From assembly GCA_964437735.1 (NCBI GenBank), contig CAYTID010000008.1, positions 1-43,243 on the forward strand: a DNA stretch of 43,243 nucleotides. Reading direction: 5' to 3'. The stretch is from CAYTID01 sp964437735 (GTDB taxonomy: Bacteria > Bacteroidota > Ignavibacteria > UBA10030 > BY39). Every line of letters begins with the position of its first letter. Position 1 is the stretch's first letter. Below the pieces are notes generated by a model. The model did no database searches. It had not been told where the DNA came from and saw nothing but the letters and a program-made list of their open reading frames with translations. Below, piece by piece: positions 1-9,876 of this stretch. Made by a program: the position numbers and the translations under genes.

Positions 1-3000
1 CATCAAAAAATGACTTTAGAGTTGTATATGTCGCGGCGCCGGTTCCCACATCATACGCTCCTGAAAATGCGGGAGATACCATGTAACTTCTTATAGTCCC
101 GGTTAACGGAAAGTTTGCTGTTACTAAAGCAACACTGGTAGGTGCTGTGGCAAAAGTTCCTGAATTAATACCAACATTCGGAGTAGTTGCAAGATCCTGT
201 GCTACTACAAAATATTGAATTGTAGTTCCCACCGAAACACCAGTCCCACCGAATAACAACGAATAATCAATTGTGAATGAAAATGGTGAACTGCCAAGTC
301 CTGTTGCGATTGTAAATTTCCAGCCGTCTGTCGTGTTTGAATTATCATTCCACGTATTTGCGTCAGTAGAACGTTTAAAATATATTCGTGGTCTGAAACC
401 GCTTGTTGAATCCACTCCGCTTATATCAGTCATAGTCGCAATTAATATCCGGTTTAAAGCAGATGTAGTATTAACTAAATGTGTGTACGAAATCACAGGT
501 GGCGTGATATCCAGTAGGATAAATGCTCCTTCATCAGAGCCAATATCCGGACGAATCGCATTTCTTGTTTGACCATCAATATCTATAGTTATACCGGCGA
601 TCGGAGCCCCACCTGATTCAACCTGTGTTGCTATCGCAGGATTGATATGCAAATCATATGGTAGAGTTGATGTATTTATGAATGGAGGAACTTCAACATA
701 TGAGTTAACATCTAATCCGGGATTTGCTGTTCTCCAATCTGCAACTGTAGCCCGATAGGTGGCTGCACTATTCCATCCTATTACGCCGTTCGTTCCCGTG
801 GCAGCGAGAATATTATTATCACTAGTAAGTAGCCCGGGACTTGCATTCCCATCCTGAATTGCAGTACTCCGTGCGGTAGTACTCGTAGTCGGTATTGTAT
901 TGACAAAAATATTATTTCTTGCAATCATTGGTACACCCCCGCCGAATGAACCGAATGCAGCATTGGCATAAGTAACGGCTGCTGCCCGATTCATAAATAC
1001 AGTATTGTAGTAATATTCACACGTACCACCACCGCCTGCAAAATTAGTCGATCTGATCCCAAGTGCGAGCATAGTTGAAGTAGCAGTGCTTGTATATGTT
1101 CGCGCTATATTACTGATAAAGTTGTTATAAATTCTTGCAGTTCCATTTAATGGCGCACCTGCTTGAATACCCACAGAACGTGGTGTTGTTGATGTTGTGT
1201 TTACCTGATAAATTCCATTCAATTTATTATTATAATAATTGCCTGTTGAATTCTGTACACTTATACCGATGGGTCCTGCAGTACTACCGGTATTATAGGC
1301 GCCCAAGGAATCAAGCACATTACCAAATACATTGGCATTGCGATTAAAACTTAAAATAATACCTATGGGTGATCCGCTAGTGCCTGTTAAATTATCGCCA
1401 AGTGAAAAATTCCTGCCTAAAATACAATTACTCAGTTCCAAGTTTTGGTCTTCAAATGTTTCAACTGCAAAACTTCCAACTCCACGGTCAGCCCGGTCAA
1501 TTGTAAGGCTTTGTAACTTATTATTACTACAAGCGCCGGACAAACTTGTAGCGTTAGAACTTATCAGCACTCCGTGGGAGAAACCGGGTACCACTCCTCC
1601 ACCGCCAAGAAGAATATTACAATTCTTGATGACGTTAAAATTTGCTCCATCTGTACCAGCCTTAGATTGAATTAGATAACCATACTCAACCTGATTAGCT
1701 GTAGTAGTTCCTCCATCTGTTACATTTATTCCATCAAATGTCACATAATCACACCCATTAAAGGTAATCATTGCATCGGTTGTGGCGGAAGTACCTGTAC
1801 CATTTATGGCAACTGTACCACTTTCTTTTTGGAATAAGATTGGATTTGTTGCGCTGGCTCCTGGCACAGGATCGATAAAAAATCTTTCCGGATAATTACC
1901 TGACCGTACATTAAATGTAACTCCCCCTGTCCCGACACCCGCGCTAGAAAGCGCTATTGCAGCGGTTGTGAAATCAGCAAAGTCCGGTGTTACACCTCCG
2001 ATCGTCTTGATTCCGGTAAGAGGACTAAGCGATGTAAATGAACCGTTAAGTGTATCATTTGTTGAGTTTTGATCAGTTGTTAGTACTATTGCTTTCATGG
2101 TATATGGTCCGGCGGCTAATCCGCCGGTCACAGGATCAAATGATACCGTTATCGTTTGTCCGCTAGTAATGGTCGCAATTGTTTTCGTGCTTGTATATCC
2201 ACCCGAAATAGTATATCTGACATCCACGTTAGTTTGTGTCGCCGTTCCTTCATTTTTAAAATTTGCTTGAGGTGTAAAAGTTGTATTCGGGAATACTGTT
2301 CCGCCATTTGTTGGTGTAATAAATGTTTTAGCAGATATATCGTTTGCATCGGGAGTACCAACGGTAACGTTATCAATGTATAACATATTTCCAAATCCGC
2401 TTTTTGCTTTGAACTTGATTTTATTTGTCCCGGTAGGAAGGGTAATATTCATTGTTCCCCATTGAGTGTTCGTTGGAACAAAACTTGAAGTTGTCGATGC
2501 CGTTGACAAACTGACAAACGGGGTCGCATTCGATCCGTAACTTGCGATTGGGGTATATGTTGCACCACCATTGTTAGAAACTTCTATGATTAAAGAATCG
2601 ATCGATGTCGCATCATAATATGCATGGGCATAATCGAATTTTAAAGGTTCGCTTGCATCTGTTGCCGGAAATGTTGCAGTTACCAACGACTGTATAATAC
2701 CGGCAGTTGCATTATAAAAATTAAAACGGGCTGATGCAGTTCCGATACCAAAACCACTCGCAGAAGTAGATCGTGACCAATGCTCAGTTCCTGTAAATTC
2801 TGTTGCCCAACCGGTTGGCGGAAATATGGCAGGCTCGAAATCTTCAAAAAGTTTTAGTGCTTTGTTAACTGTAGATTTACCTGAACCGTAATAAGCAATC
2901 GATTTTTGCATCGGTGGAAGTTCGTTCGATAATATCTTTGTTTGTGGACCATTAGCATCTTTATAAGCCGGTGCATCCACCTGTTGGGCTGATAAATTTA

Positions 3001-3055
3001 AGACAAAACAAAAATTTATCAACAAAATAAATATAAAACGAAACTGATTAATCAT
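1..3055 (-). CDS. Secreted multidomain beta-helix protein, C-terminus beyond the window
   Basis: The frame is open from an ATG at 3055 to the left edge (about 1018 codons), so the protein is partial. An AGGAGG-type ribosome binding site lies just upstream (ACAGGAGGAATT-ATG). Residues 1-24 form a signal peptide ending LSAQ. A choice-of-anchor-J-like jelly roll spans about residues 68-231 and ends in GNMLYIDNVTVG. A CARDB-like Ig domain follows (about 235-320). From about 345 (GIKTIGGVTPDFADFT) to about 840 there is a long Asn/Gly-rich parallel beta-helix region, closing with the typical DIGSDEGAF ending. An Ig-like stretch comes next, and at the edge a second beta-helix unit begins (VGTGAATYTTLKSFF). 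The family is surface-exposed or secreted and often adhesive or polysaccharide-binding; the ligand is unknown. A T9SS tail is expected beyond the window, by analogy with the two upstream genes. No catalytic residues were recognised. Confidence 0.85.
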   Translation of the reverse strand, partial: MINQFRFIFILLINFCFVLNLSAQQVDAPAYKDANGPQTKILSNELPPMQKSIAYYGSGKSTVNKALKLFEDFEPAIFPPTGWATEFTGTEHWSRSTSASGFGIGTASARFNFYNATAGIIQSLVTATFPATDASEPLKFDYAHAYYDATSIDSLIIEVSNNGGATYTPIASYGSNATPFVSLSTASTTSSFVPTNTQWGTMNITLPTGTNKIKFKAKSGFGNMLYIDNVTVGTPDANDISAKTFITPTNGGTVFPNTTFTPQANFKNEGTATQTNVDVRYTISGGYTSTKTIATITSGQTITVSFDPVTGGLAAGPYTMKAIVLTTDQNSTNDTLNGSFTSLSPLTGIKTIGGVTPDFADFTTAAIALSSAGVGTGGVTFNVRSGNYPERFFIDPVPGASATNPILFQKESGTVAINGTGTSATTDAMITFNGCDYVTFDGINVTDGGTTTANQVEYGYLIQSKAGTDGANFNVIKNCNILLGGGGVVPGFSHGVLISSNATSLSGACSNNKLQSLTIDRADRGVGSFAVETFEDQNLELSNCILGRNFSLGDNLTGTSGSPIGIILSFNRNANVFGNVLDSLGAYNTGSTAGPIGISVQNSTGNYYNNKLNGIYQVNTTSTTPRSVGIQAGAPLNGTARIYNNFISNIARTYTSTATSTMLALGIRSTNFAGGGGTCEYYYNTVFMNRAAAVTYANAAFGSFGGGVPMIARNNIFVNTIPTTSTTARSTAIQDGNASPGLLTSDNNILAATGTNGVIGWNSAATYRATVADWRTANPGLDVNSYVEVPPFINTSTLPYDLHINPAIATQVESGGAPIAGITIDIDGQTRNAIRPDIGSDEGAFILLDITPPVISYTHLVNTTSALNRILIATMTDISGVDSTSGFRPRIYFKRSTDANTWNDNSNTTDGWKFTIATGLGSSPFSFTIDYSLLFGGTGVSVGTTIQYFVVAQDLATTPNVGINSGTFATAPTSVALVTANFPLTGTIRSYMVSPAFSGAYDVGTGAATYTTLKSFFD

Positions 3056-3231
3056 AATTCCTCCTGTTTGATTTTTATGGTTTGAGAGATATATACAATG
3101 AATGACAGATGGTATACATTTTTTTTTCGAGTAACCCAAATTTGTTGAGTGAAAATACTAATGCAATCATTTATTTGTAATGAATAATATAGAAAAATAC
3201 ATTTATAGTCAAGATTTAATTTTATTTTTTT

Positions 3232-3270
3232 AAAAAAAATCCCGTTCTACATAACACATAGAACGGGATT
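3232..3270 (-). terminator. Rho-independent terminator after the S8 protease gene
   Basis: A perfect 12-bp stem (AATCCCGTTCTA at 3238-3249 paired with TAGAACGGGATT at 3259-3270) encloses a 9-nt loop. On the minus strand it is followed directly by an uninterrupted run of eight T (plus-strand A at 3232-3239). It begins 20 nt past the stop of the gene at 3291-9770 and separates that gene from the beta-helix gene. Seen directly. Confidence 0.93.
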
Positions 3271-3290
3271 GAAATTGTGCTTAATTAATA

Positions 3291-6200
3291 TTATTTCATC
3301 AAAATCATTCGCTTAATCTCTGAATGGCTTGGGGTGGCTAATTTGTAGAAATAGACACCTGTCCCTAATTTTGACCCATCGAGAGTTATTTCATAAAATC
3401 TGCCGGGTTCAGCCGTTTCGTCAAATAATTTCGCAACTTCCTGTCCAAGCAAATTATAAACAGTTAATGTTGCATGTTCAACTTTGCCGACTGTAAATTT
3501 GATGGTCGTTGTAGGATTGAACGGATTAGGATAATTCTGATATACACGGAATTCAGCAGGTATTGATTCGTCCGTCCTGATATCCGAAATTACTTCGTAA
3601 TACTTTGCAATGTGTCCATTTATACTCACTCCCCATCCGTGGATTGTTGAGCCTGTATTTACGAAAGAAATATCTGTCCATTGCTGCCCTCCGGTGCCTG
3701 AATATTGAGTAGTCCAATCTGTTCCAAAATTGGTAGAGTGAACAATATTCAAATTGTGAGTTGACCAGACTTTATCAGTGATTCCAGCGATATTTGAAGT
3801 AATATTTACCGGTGATGATATTAATGACCAAGTTAAACCACCATTTGTTGACTTAGCCAAACCATTATCAGTTCCTGCAAATCCACTTAGAGCATCTTTG
3901 AACCAGAGAGAAACTATTTGCCCCATGGTAGTAGTGGCTGGTGTCCAGGTTTCTCCTCCAGTTGTAGTTCTATAGACACGGAAATTATTTGTCCCGAACC
4001 AACCCGTTTGATTATTGTGCCAGTACATACCATTATTGAAACCATATTCCGACGAACTTGCCGGAGCGAGATCAGCTGCAGATGTCCAATTTGCTCCGCC
4101 ATTAGTTGTCCGTAACAATAAATATTTTAATGGGGAACCGACCGGATCACCTTGTGCGTATCCATTATTGGAATCAAACATTTTAATTGCATTCAAGAAA
4201 GTCCCTGATGATGTAGATTGATATACCATCGTCCAATTTGTGCCGCCGTTGGTTGTTCGGTATATTCTGGCATCGTCAGATCCGTTTGAAAGCACAAAAG
4301 CAGTATTTGCATCTAAGGCTTCAATATTATAATTATCTAAGGTCGATGGATTTGTCACAAGATCCCAACTTGTTCCGCTATTTGTCGTGCGGAATACTTT
4401 TCCTCCTTTTCCACACGCCCATGCAACACTTCCGCTAACAGCTTTTACACTATGAATTGATGTTGATGCGAAGGACGTCTGTAATGTCCAACCCGTAACA
4501 GGCGGTGAGACAATTTGCATACGTAATGCTACTTGTTTTACATCAGGAGAATTTCCTGATACAACAAGTCGTCCGTTATAAACACCAATACCCAAACCGG
4601 CAGGATGAATCCTTAACTGGACAGTCTGACTATCACCGGGAACAACTGTACCCATGTTGTTAGCAACCGCAACCCACGATAACATATCACGCGTAAACAG
4701 AACCGCCAAATTATTTTTAATGTAGGTTTGATTGTTAATAACCTGAAGCGCGATAGTTCCGCTGGAATTTTCTATTCCGATTGTAGCTGAATTTAAAACT
4801 CCCTGCATATCTTTATAATAATAAAAAATCTCACCATTTGTCTTTATTACTATCTGGAAGGTATAGACTCCCGGAGGCGGACCGGAAGAAACATAAGCCG
4901 GAACATTTGTGAATTGAACGATAAACCTGTTATTTGCGACATCATGATAACGATAAACGGCACCTGAAGTACGAAGGTCAAGATCATCCCACCAAGGATA
5001 TAGCGCGTTATTCGGAACTACCGTTGTAGGAATTGCACCGTTTGAATGTTGAGTTGTAGTTGAAACAACATCGAAACTCACCCAACCATTCGTTACAACT
5101 TTCAACGAATCATAATTAACACCATAGTATCTGAAAGCAAACGGTAACCGGAATTTAACATACCCGTCATCCAAATTTGCAGCTCCAGTTGAACCAACCC
5201 AACCGGTTAGCTGTGTACCAACAGTGCTGATATCGAACCAATTATAGGTAGGACCATCCTGTTCATCACTGTCTCTCCAGACATATCCTCCAGCGTCCGG
5301 ACCACCGCGACCATCGGTCATCGGAGGATCAATATTCGCGCTATTAGAACCTTTTGGATATTCGATAATCGATTGTTGTGTTATACTTCGCCCGATTGAC
5401 GATGCAAATTTTTCTGATGCGAGGGCTTCATCAATTATATATCGTAAAGTATCGGTTCCTGAATTTTTTATTTTGAAAGCTGCGTAAGTCGTATCACTTG
5501 TCGGATTCAAATGGAACGCCAATGAATCAGGCATTACAGCGATTCGAGCAGTCCCGACTCCCTGACCGGTTAACGGGACTAATGGAGGAATCGGGTCATT
5601 GGAAATAAAATTCAGATTGCCGGTCTGTGCACCGGGCGGGAATGGCGGCGTAAACCTTACAGTCACTCGTTGTGTATCATTAAAAGCAAGTGAAAAACTC
5701 GTCGGCGTAGCTGTATAATTGGTATTCGACGCTGTAATATTAGTAACATTTAATGCAGATGCGCCAATGTTCCTGACAAGCACTGAAAGTAATTTGTTAG
5801 ATCCTATATCAACATTGCCGAAACTTAAATTATTTGGCGTAACAACGATACGGGCTCCTGCGGGAGGTACAACATACATCCTTACCGGCAATCTTAAAGT
5901 ATCCGCCAAAGTGGAATTGGTCGCTCTTACTTCTACGCGTCCGAAATAATTTCCCGGATTATTGAATATTGTTGGATCAGTAGCGTTAAAATATGCTACC
6001 ATTAGTATCGAGTCATTGATCGCAATTGTACCGGAACCGGGCGCGGCCGTTAACCATGAAAATAATTCGGTATTTTCAGTTACATCAACAGGCTCGATCT
6101 CAACCGAAATTTCTTCGACTGCTTCGCCTTGAATTTCCCTCGGAATCATTATTACGGAAGCAGCAAAGTTACCGATTTTCGATCCGTTGTTTCTGACATA

Positions 6201-9200
6201 GAATAAAATTGAATCGCGCTGACCTCCTTCAATGGATTTTACCAATGAATCGAGTCTTGCAACATATTTCGGAGCGCCAATGCTAAATCCGCCTAATCTT
6301 ACATTTGGTGCGGATGGATCATTGGAAACAAAATTCAGAATTCCGGAATACGATGCCTCCGGCGAAGGAGCAGTAAATGTAATATTCAGTTTTAAACTAT
6401 CGAGCGATTGTATTACAAAACTAGTTTGAACAACACTAAAGCTCGGATGCGAAATATTTATATTCGATACACTTAATGGTGATCCGCCAATATTTCTTAG
6501 TGTCACCGGCAATGTTTTGAGATCTCCAACTTTGACACTTCCGAAATAAATTGAATCCGGACTTACTGAGAGACGCGGACCGACTGGCGGTATCACAAAT
6601 AAATTTGCCGGAATATTTAAACTATCAGCAATTGCTGAATTGGTGGCGGTAATTTGAACTCTGCCATAATAATTTCCGGGTTCATTATAAATAATCGGAT
6701 CTGTAGCATCAAAAACTGCTGTTAAAATTGTTGAATCACCTATTGCTAATGAACCGCTCTTAGGATTGACTGACAACCATTGTGCGCCTGCGCCCACTAA
6801 CCAAGTGGATATGTTTTGAGCAAGCCGCTTTGCAACGTTAGTGTCTGCCATTCCTCCGAACGCAAACGGTGTGAACACTGTTAATGGCAAACCGTTGTCT
6901 TCACTAACAATAAAAGCTGCGGTATCAGGACCTTGAACTGTATGAGCTGACCATCCGGCTAATTTGATTCCACCGCCATTCGGTTGTAAACGCATAGCAT
7001 CACGCGCGTATATACTCGTGCTCGAAATTATTACCGGTCCGTTTATCTGATTTGGAGTCGAGAATATTGCATGAGATGGCTGAGTAATTACAAGATTTGA
7101 CGTGCTTACATCACTTATCCAATTACTATCACGTAAAACAATTCTTCGGAATGGGGGATCGAGATCCGTCGTTGTTCCACTTTTGCGATAATGATACCCT
7201 ACTTCACCCCCTTCAACCCAGACCTTTCCACCACCCCGAACTCTACTTACTAACGCAGCACGTTTGGCGGCATCGTTGAAAGTTGGAGTCGCTGAGTTTG
7301 CGCCGGAAGCCCATATAACTAAGTCATAATCGGCGTAAGTTGCAGGATTGTGCGTGGCAAACGGAATGGTATCTACAAAGAATCCCGCTTCGACTAAACC
7401 ACGATAAATTAGTGATGAGGACGTCCCCTCAACCGGCGTACCTGTATCGGGACCTTTTTCAAAATCGGACTGAGTTTTATCAAGACCGGGATTATCGATG
7501 ACAAGTAATATGCGTTTTGTTTTTTCAGTAGAGTTAAAAGTTAATGGCATCGAAAATTCTTGCACTATCTCATTTCTTCTGTACATAACTGCGCGGGCTG
7601 CAAAATTCCCGACTGCTGTCCCTTGGTTTTTCACTCTGAATGATATCGAGTCTTTCGTCCCGCCTTCCAATGTTTTACTCAATGAAGAAACATTTGATGT
7701 AAAGATCGGAGCCCCTAAGCCAGTTCCAGTTAGTACAACATCATTTCTTGTAGAATTATTTGCGTTGCTCAGTATAATTACCCGTCCGGTGTCAGGACCA
7801 TCAAGAAGGGGCGCATAAGTTACAAAAACTTTCAACGAATCGCCGGAAGATATGATAGCAGACGAGGGGATTACAGTAAAACGCGGATGAGTTGACGTGA
7901 TCGAGCTGACATTTAAATTAATTCCACCTTCACTTCGTATCATAAGACTATCCCGCTTTGTGCCATATACAGGAGTAGTCGAAAACGCAATTTGATTTTT
8001 ACTTAGCGTTATCAAAGGATAATTTACACGTGTCATCGAGAAATTCTTTGTTATCGTGTCTCCGACAACAACAGTAACATTTTCAGTAACAGTATTAAAA
8101 CCAAATTTTTGTGCTCTTAAGGTATAGTTGGCACTGGTTAGAGGCGTATCCACCCTTGCCATTACTTTGAAAGCACCATTCGATCCTGTTGTTGCGGGTA
8201 ATTGCTGAACATTATCAACAAAGTCAACTAACACGCCCTGAAGCGGATTTCCGGCTGTTGTGACAACACCTTTTACAAAGCCTGCGTTAAGAGGAAGACT
8301 TTGGTAAGCCCGCCAAACATCTATAATCCCCCAACCGAATGTGTTATCTTCACCAGCAGTTCCAAGATCGGTTGCTGTTCGCATTAACAAATATTTTAAC
8401 TCAGTGCCTGTCATGAATGGAGCCGCCTGCCTTAAAAGTGTAATTGCCCCCGCTACGTGTGGTGATGCCATTGAGGTTCCGGATAAAGTCCTGTAGCCAC
8501 TAGTCTGAAATGCCGATCTAACATTGACGCCCGGGGCTGATACTTCCGGTTTTATTTTCAGTGAATCCGGAACAGTTGTACATTTTGTTGGACCGCGACT
8601 GCTGAAGCTAGCGATCGGGTAACCTGCAGTGTTTCCATCAACTGCGCCAACGGCGTAAATATCGGTGGCGGTGCGTGCCCTATTCTTAGGAGCTGTAATT
8701 GTAGAAGCAGCTGAACCACTGTTTCCCGCTGAAAAAACGACCGCAGTGCCGAGAGCTTCTACTGCCTGTATAACAGGACCATAGCCACCCGAATTTGTTT
8801 CGCATTGTGTCCCTTCGACATTAGGATCAAACCATGAATTACTTATTACGTCAGGTACGTCATTCATTGTATTAATATTACTGTCCGGATTTGCAGCCCA
8901 TTGAAAACCATATATCGAACGTGATGTGTGCGGACTTCCACCCATTAAAGAATTTGAAGCAATCCAAAATGCGTCAGGAGCAACACCAAGTGTATCGCCA
9001 TTCGGATAGCGACCACACATTGTTCCCATAGTATGTGTTCCGTGATTATCTGCAGCATCACCATCAATAGGAAATGTTGTATTAGAAGAAGGATCGTGCC
9101 ATGCCCATGTTGGTTTTATTCCGGGGAGTGTTCCCCTCCAACGGTTGTTAAACGCTGTATTGTTACCATTTACTCCGGTATCCATACCCATTACAATTCG

Positions 9201-9770
9201 ACCCTGTCCGGTAATGCCAACTTCCCAAAGTTTGTGTGCGTTTATAGCACGAAGTCCGGGCTCAACACCTTCGGGCATAGCTTCGCCGGGTTTTGCATCA
9301 ACAGGTTTGTCATAAGCTAATAATCCATCATAATATATTGTTCCGATATTTTCCCATTTTGACATTTCCAAAATAGTCCCGGAAGTCGCTTTTGCAACAA
9401 TTATGTTTCGTATCCAGAACTTTTGAATGTCCGTTAAGTCACCATTCGTTTTATATTGCTCCATACTATTTAATACTGCAGGCTGACTTTCCTCAGCAAT
9501 ATTCATCAATGCCGTGATAATCGTTTTGTAACGAAAATCAACAGGAACTCTTTCTCCGTATGGAACCGACATCTTTAAGACTTCTTCCATCTGATCGAGA
9601 TCAACCTGGTCTTTCAAATAGATTATTACCGGAATTTTCTCCATTATGGATGCTTCTTCCATTTTCTTCAGCAAAAGAGGATCAATATCTCCTGCATATA
9701 CGGACGAAAACGATATTAATGAAATCAACAATACCGTAATGAAAAATAAAATAGTACGATTTGAACTCAT
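3291..9770 (-). CDS. Giant secreted subtilisin-like (S8) serine protease with T9SS sorting domain
   Basis: Extracellular endopeptidase of 2159 aa. Order: signal peptide 1-26; I9-like propeptide region to ~155; S8 catalytic domain ~185-490 with Asp197 (MDTGV), His243 (DNHGTH), oxyanion Asn350 (SAGNSG) and Ser433 (GTSMASPH); carboxypeptidase-regulatory-like domain ~497-580; HYDIN/SPD-2-like Ig repeats (~585-684, ~1065-1163, ~1306-1405). A ~240-residue amidotransferase-fold-like module lies at ~752-993, and BACON-like repeats near 996, 1236 and 1697. A nidogen-like domain follows (~1508-1690), then a YCF48-like propeller (~1758-2070) and a C-terminal T9SS type A sorting domain (NYPNPFNPTTTIKF to the end). 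The catalytic set is complete, so the protease is probably active. The start ATG has AAGGG upstream. The next gene upstream shares several of these modules. Substrate unknown. Confidence 0.95.
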   Translation of the reverse strand: MSSNRTILFFITVLLISLISFSSVYAGDIDPLLLKKMEEASIMEKIPVIIYLKDQVDLDQMEEVLKMSVPYGERVPVDFRYKTIITALMNIAEESQPAVLNSMEQYKTNGDLTDIQKFWIRNIIVAKATSGTILEMSKWENIGTIYYDGLLAYDKPVDAKPGEAMPEGVEPGLRAINAHKLWEVGITGQGRIVMGMDTGVNGNNTAFNNRWRGTLPGIKPTWAWHDPSSNTTFPIDGDAADNHGTHTMGTMCGRYPNGDTLGVAPDAFWIASNSLMGGSPHTSRSIYGFQWAANPDSNINTMNDVPDVISNSWFDPNVEGTQCETNSGGYGPVIQAVEALGTAVVFSAGNSGSAASTITAPKNRARTATDIYAVGAVDGNTAGYPIASFSSRGPTKCTTVPDSLKIKPEVSAPGVNVRSAFQTSGYRTLSGTSMASPHVAGAITLLRQAAPFMTGTELKYLLMRTATDLGTAGEDNTFGWGIIDVWRAYQSLPLNAGFVKGVVTTAGNPLQGVLVDFVDNVQQLPATTGSNGAFKVMARVDTPLTSANYTLRAQKFGFNTVTENVTVVVGDTITKNFSMTRVNYPLITLSKNQIAFSTTPVYGTKRDSLMIRSEGGINLNVSSITSTHPRFTVIPSSAIISSGDSLKVFVTYAPLLDGPDTGRVIILSNANNSTRNDVVLTGTGLGAPIFTSNVSSLSKTLEGGTKDSISFRVKNQGTAVGNFAARAVMYRRNEIVQEFSMPLTFNSTEKTKRILLVIDNPGLDKTQSDFEKGPDTGTPVEGTSSSLIYRGLVEAGFFVDTIPFATHNPATYADYDLVIWASGANSATPTFNDAAKRAALVSRVRGGGKVWVEGGEVGYHYRKSGTTTDLDPPFRRIVLRDSNWISDVSTSNLVITQPSHAIFSTPNQINGPVIISSTSIYARDAMRLQPNGGGIKLAGWSAHTVQGPDTAAFIVSEDNGLPLTVFTPFAFGGMADTNVAKRLAQNISTWLVGAGAQWLSVNPKSGSLAIGDSTILTAVFDATDPIIYNEPGNYYGRVQITATNSAIADSLNIPANLFVIPPVGPRLSVSPDSIYFGSVKVGDLKTLPVTLRNIGGSPLSVSNINISHPSFSVVQTSFVIQSLDSLKLNITFTAPSPEASYSGILNFVSNDPSAPNVRLGGFSIGAPKYVARLDSLVKSIEGGQRDSILFYVRNNGSKIGNFAASVIMIPREIQGEAVEEISVEIEPVDVTENTELFSWLTAAPGSGTIAINDSILMVAYFNATDPTIFNNPGNYFGRVEVRATNSTLADTLRLPVRMYVVPPAGARIVVTPNNLSFGNVDIGSNKLLSVLVRNIGASALNVTNITASNTNYTATPTSFSLAFNDTQRVTVRFTPPFPPGAQTGNLNFISNDPIPPLVPLTGQGVGTARIAVMPDSLAFHLNPTSDTTYAAFKIKNSGTDTLRYIIDEALASEKFASSIGRSITQQSIIEYPKGSNSANIDPPMTDGRGGPDAGGYVWRDSDEQDGPTYNWFDISTVGTQLTGWVGSTGAANLDDGYVKFRLPFAFRYYGVNYDSLKVVTNGWVSFDVVSTTTQHSNGAIPTTVVPNNALYPWWDDLDLRTSGAVYRYHDVANNRFIVQFTNVPAYVSSGPPPGVYTFQIVIKTNGEIFYYYKDMQGVLNSATIGIENSSGTIALQVINNQTYIKNNLAVLFTRDMLSWVAVANNMGTVVPGDSQTVQLRIHPAGLGIGVYNGRLVVSGNSPDVKQVALRMQIVSPPVTGWTLQTSFASTSIHSVKAVSGSVAWACGKGGKVFRTTNSGTSWDLVTNPSTLDNYNIEALDANTAFVLSNGSDDARIYRTTNGGTNWTMVYQSTSSGTFLNAIKMFDSNNGYAQGDPVGSPLKYLLLRTTNGGANWTSAADLAPASSSEYGFNNGMYWHNNQTGWFGTNNFRVYRTTTGGETWTPATTTMGQIVSLWFKDALSGFAGTDNGLAKSTNGGLTWSLISSPVNITSNIAGITDKVWSTHNLNIVHSTNFGTDWTTQYSGTGGQQWTDISFVNTGSTIHGWGVSINGHIAKYYEVISDIRTDESIPAEFRVYQNYPNPFNPTTTIKFTVGKVEHATLTVYNLLGQEVAKLFDETAEPGRFYEITLDGSKLGTGVYFYKLATPSHSEIKRMILMK

Positions 9771-9812
9771 TTGTATAACCCTTTCATAAAATTATTAATT
9801 TTAACTTAAATA

Positions 9813-9842
9813 GAAGTTGCCGGAAAATTCACCGGCAACTTC
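9813..9842 (-). terminator. Hairpin after the M28/M36 gene, possible terminator or processing site
   Basis: A perfect 11-bp stem (GAAGTTGCCGG 9813-9823, CCGGCAACTTC 9832-9842) has an 8-nt loop and starts about 35 nt after the stop of the gene at 9877. On the minus strand it is followed only by TATTTAAG, a poor T-tract. Full intrinsic termination is therefore uncertain, and the hairpin may instead attenuate transcription or stabilise the 3' end before the downstream protease gene. Confidence 0.6.
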
Positions 9843-9876
9843 CACGATAAATACCTGAGGTAGCAGAATAAACTGA

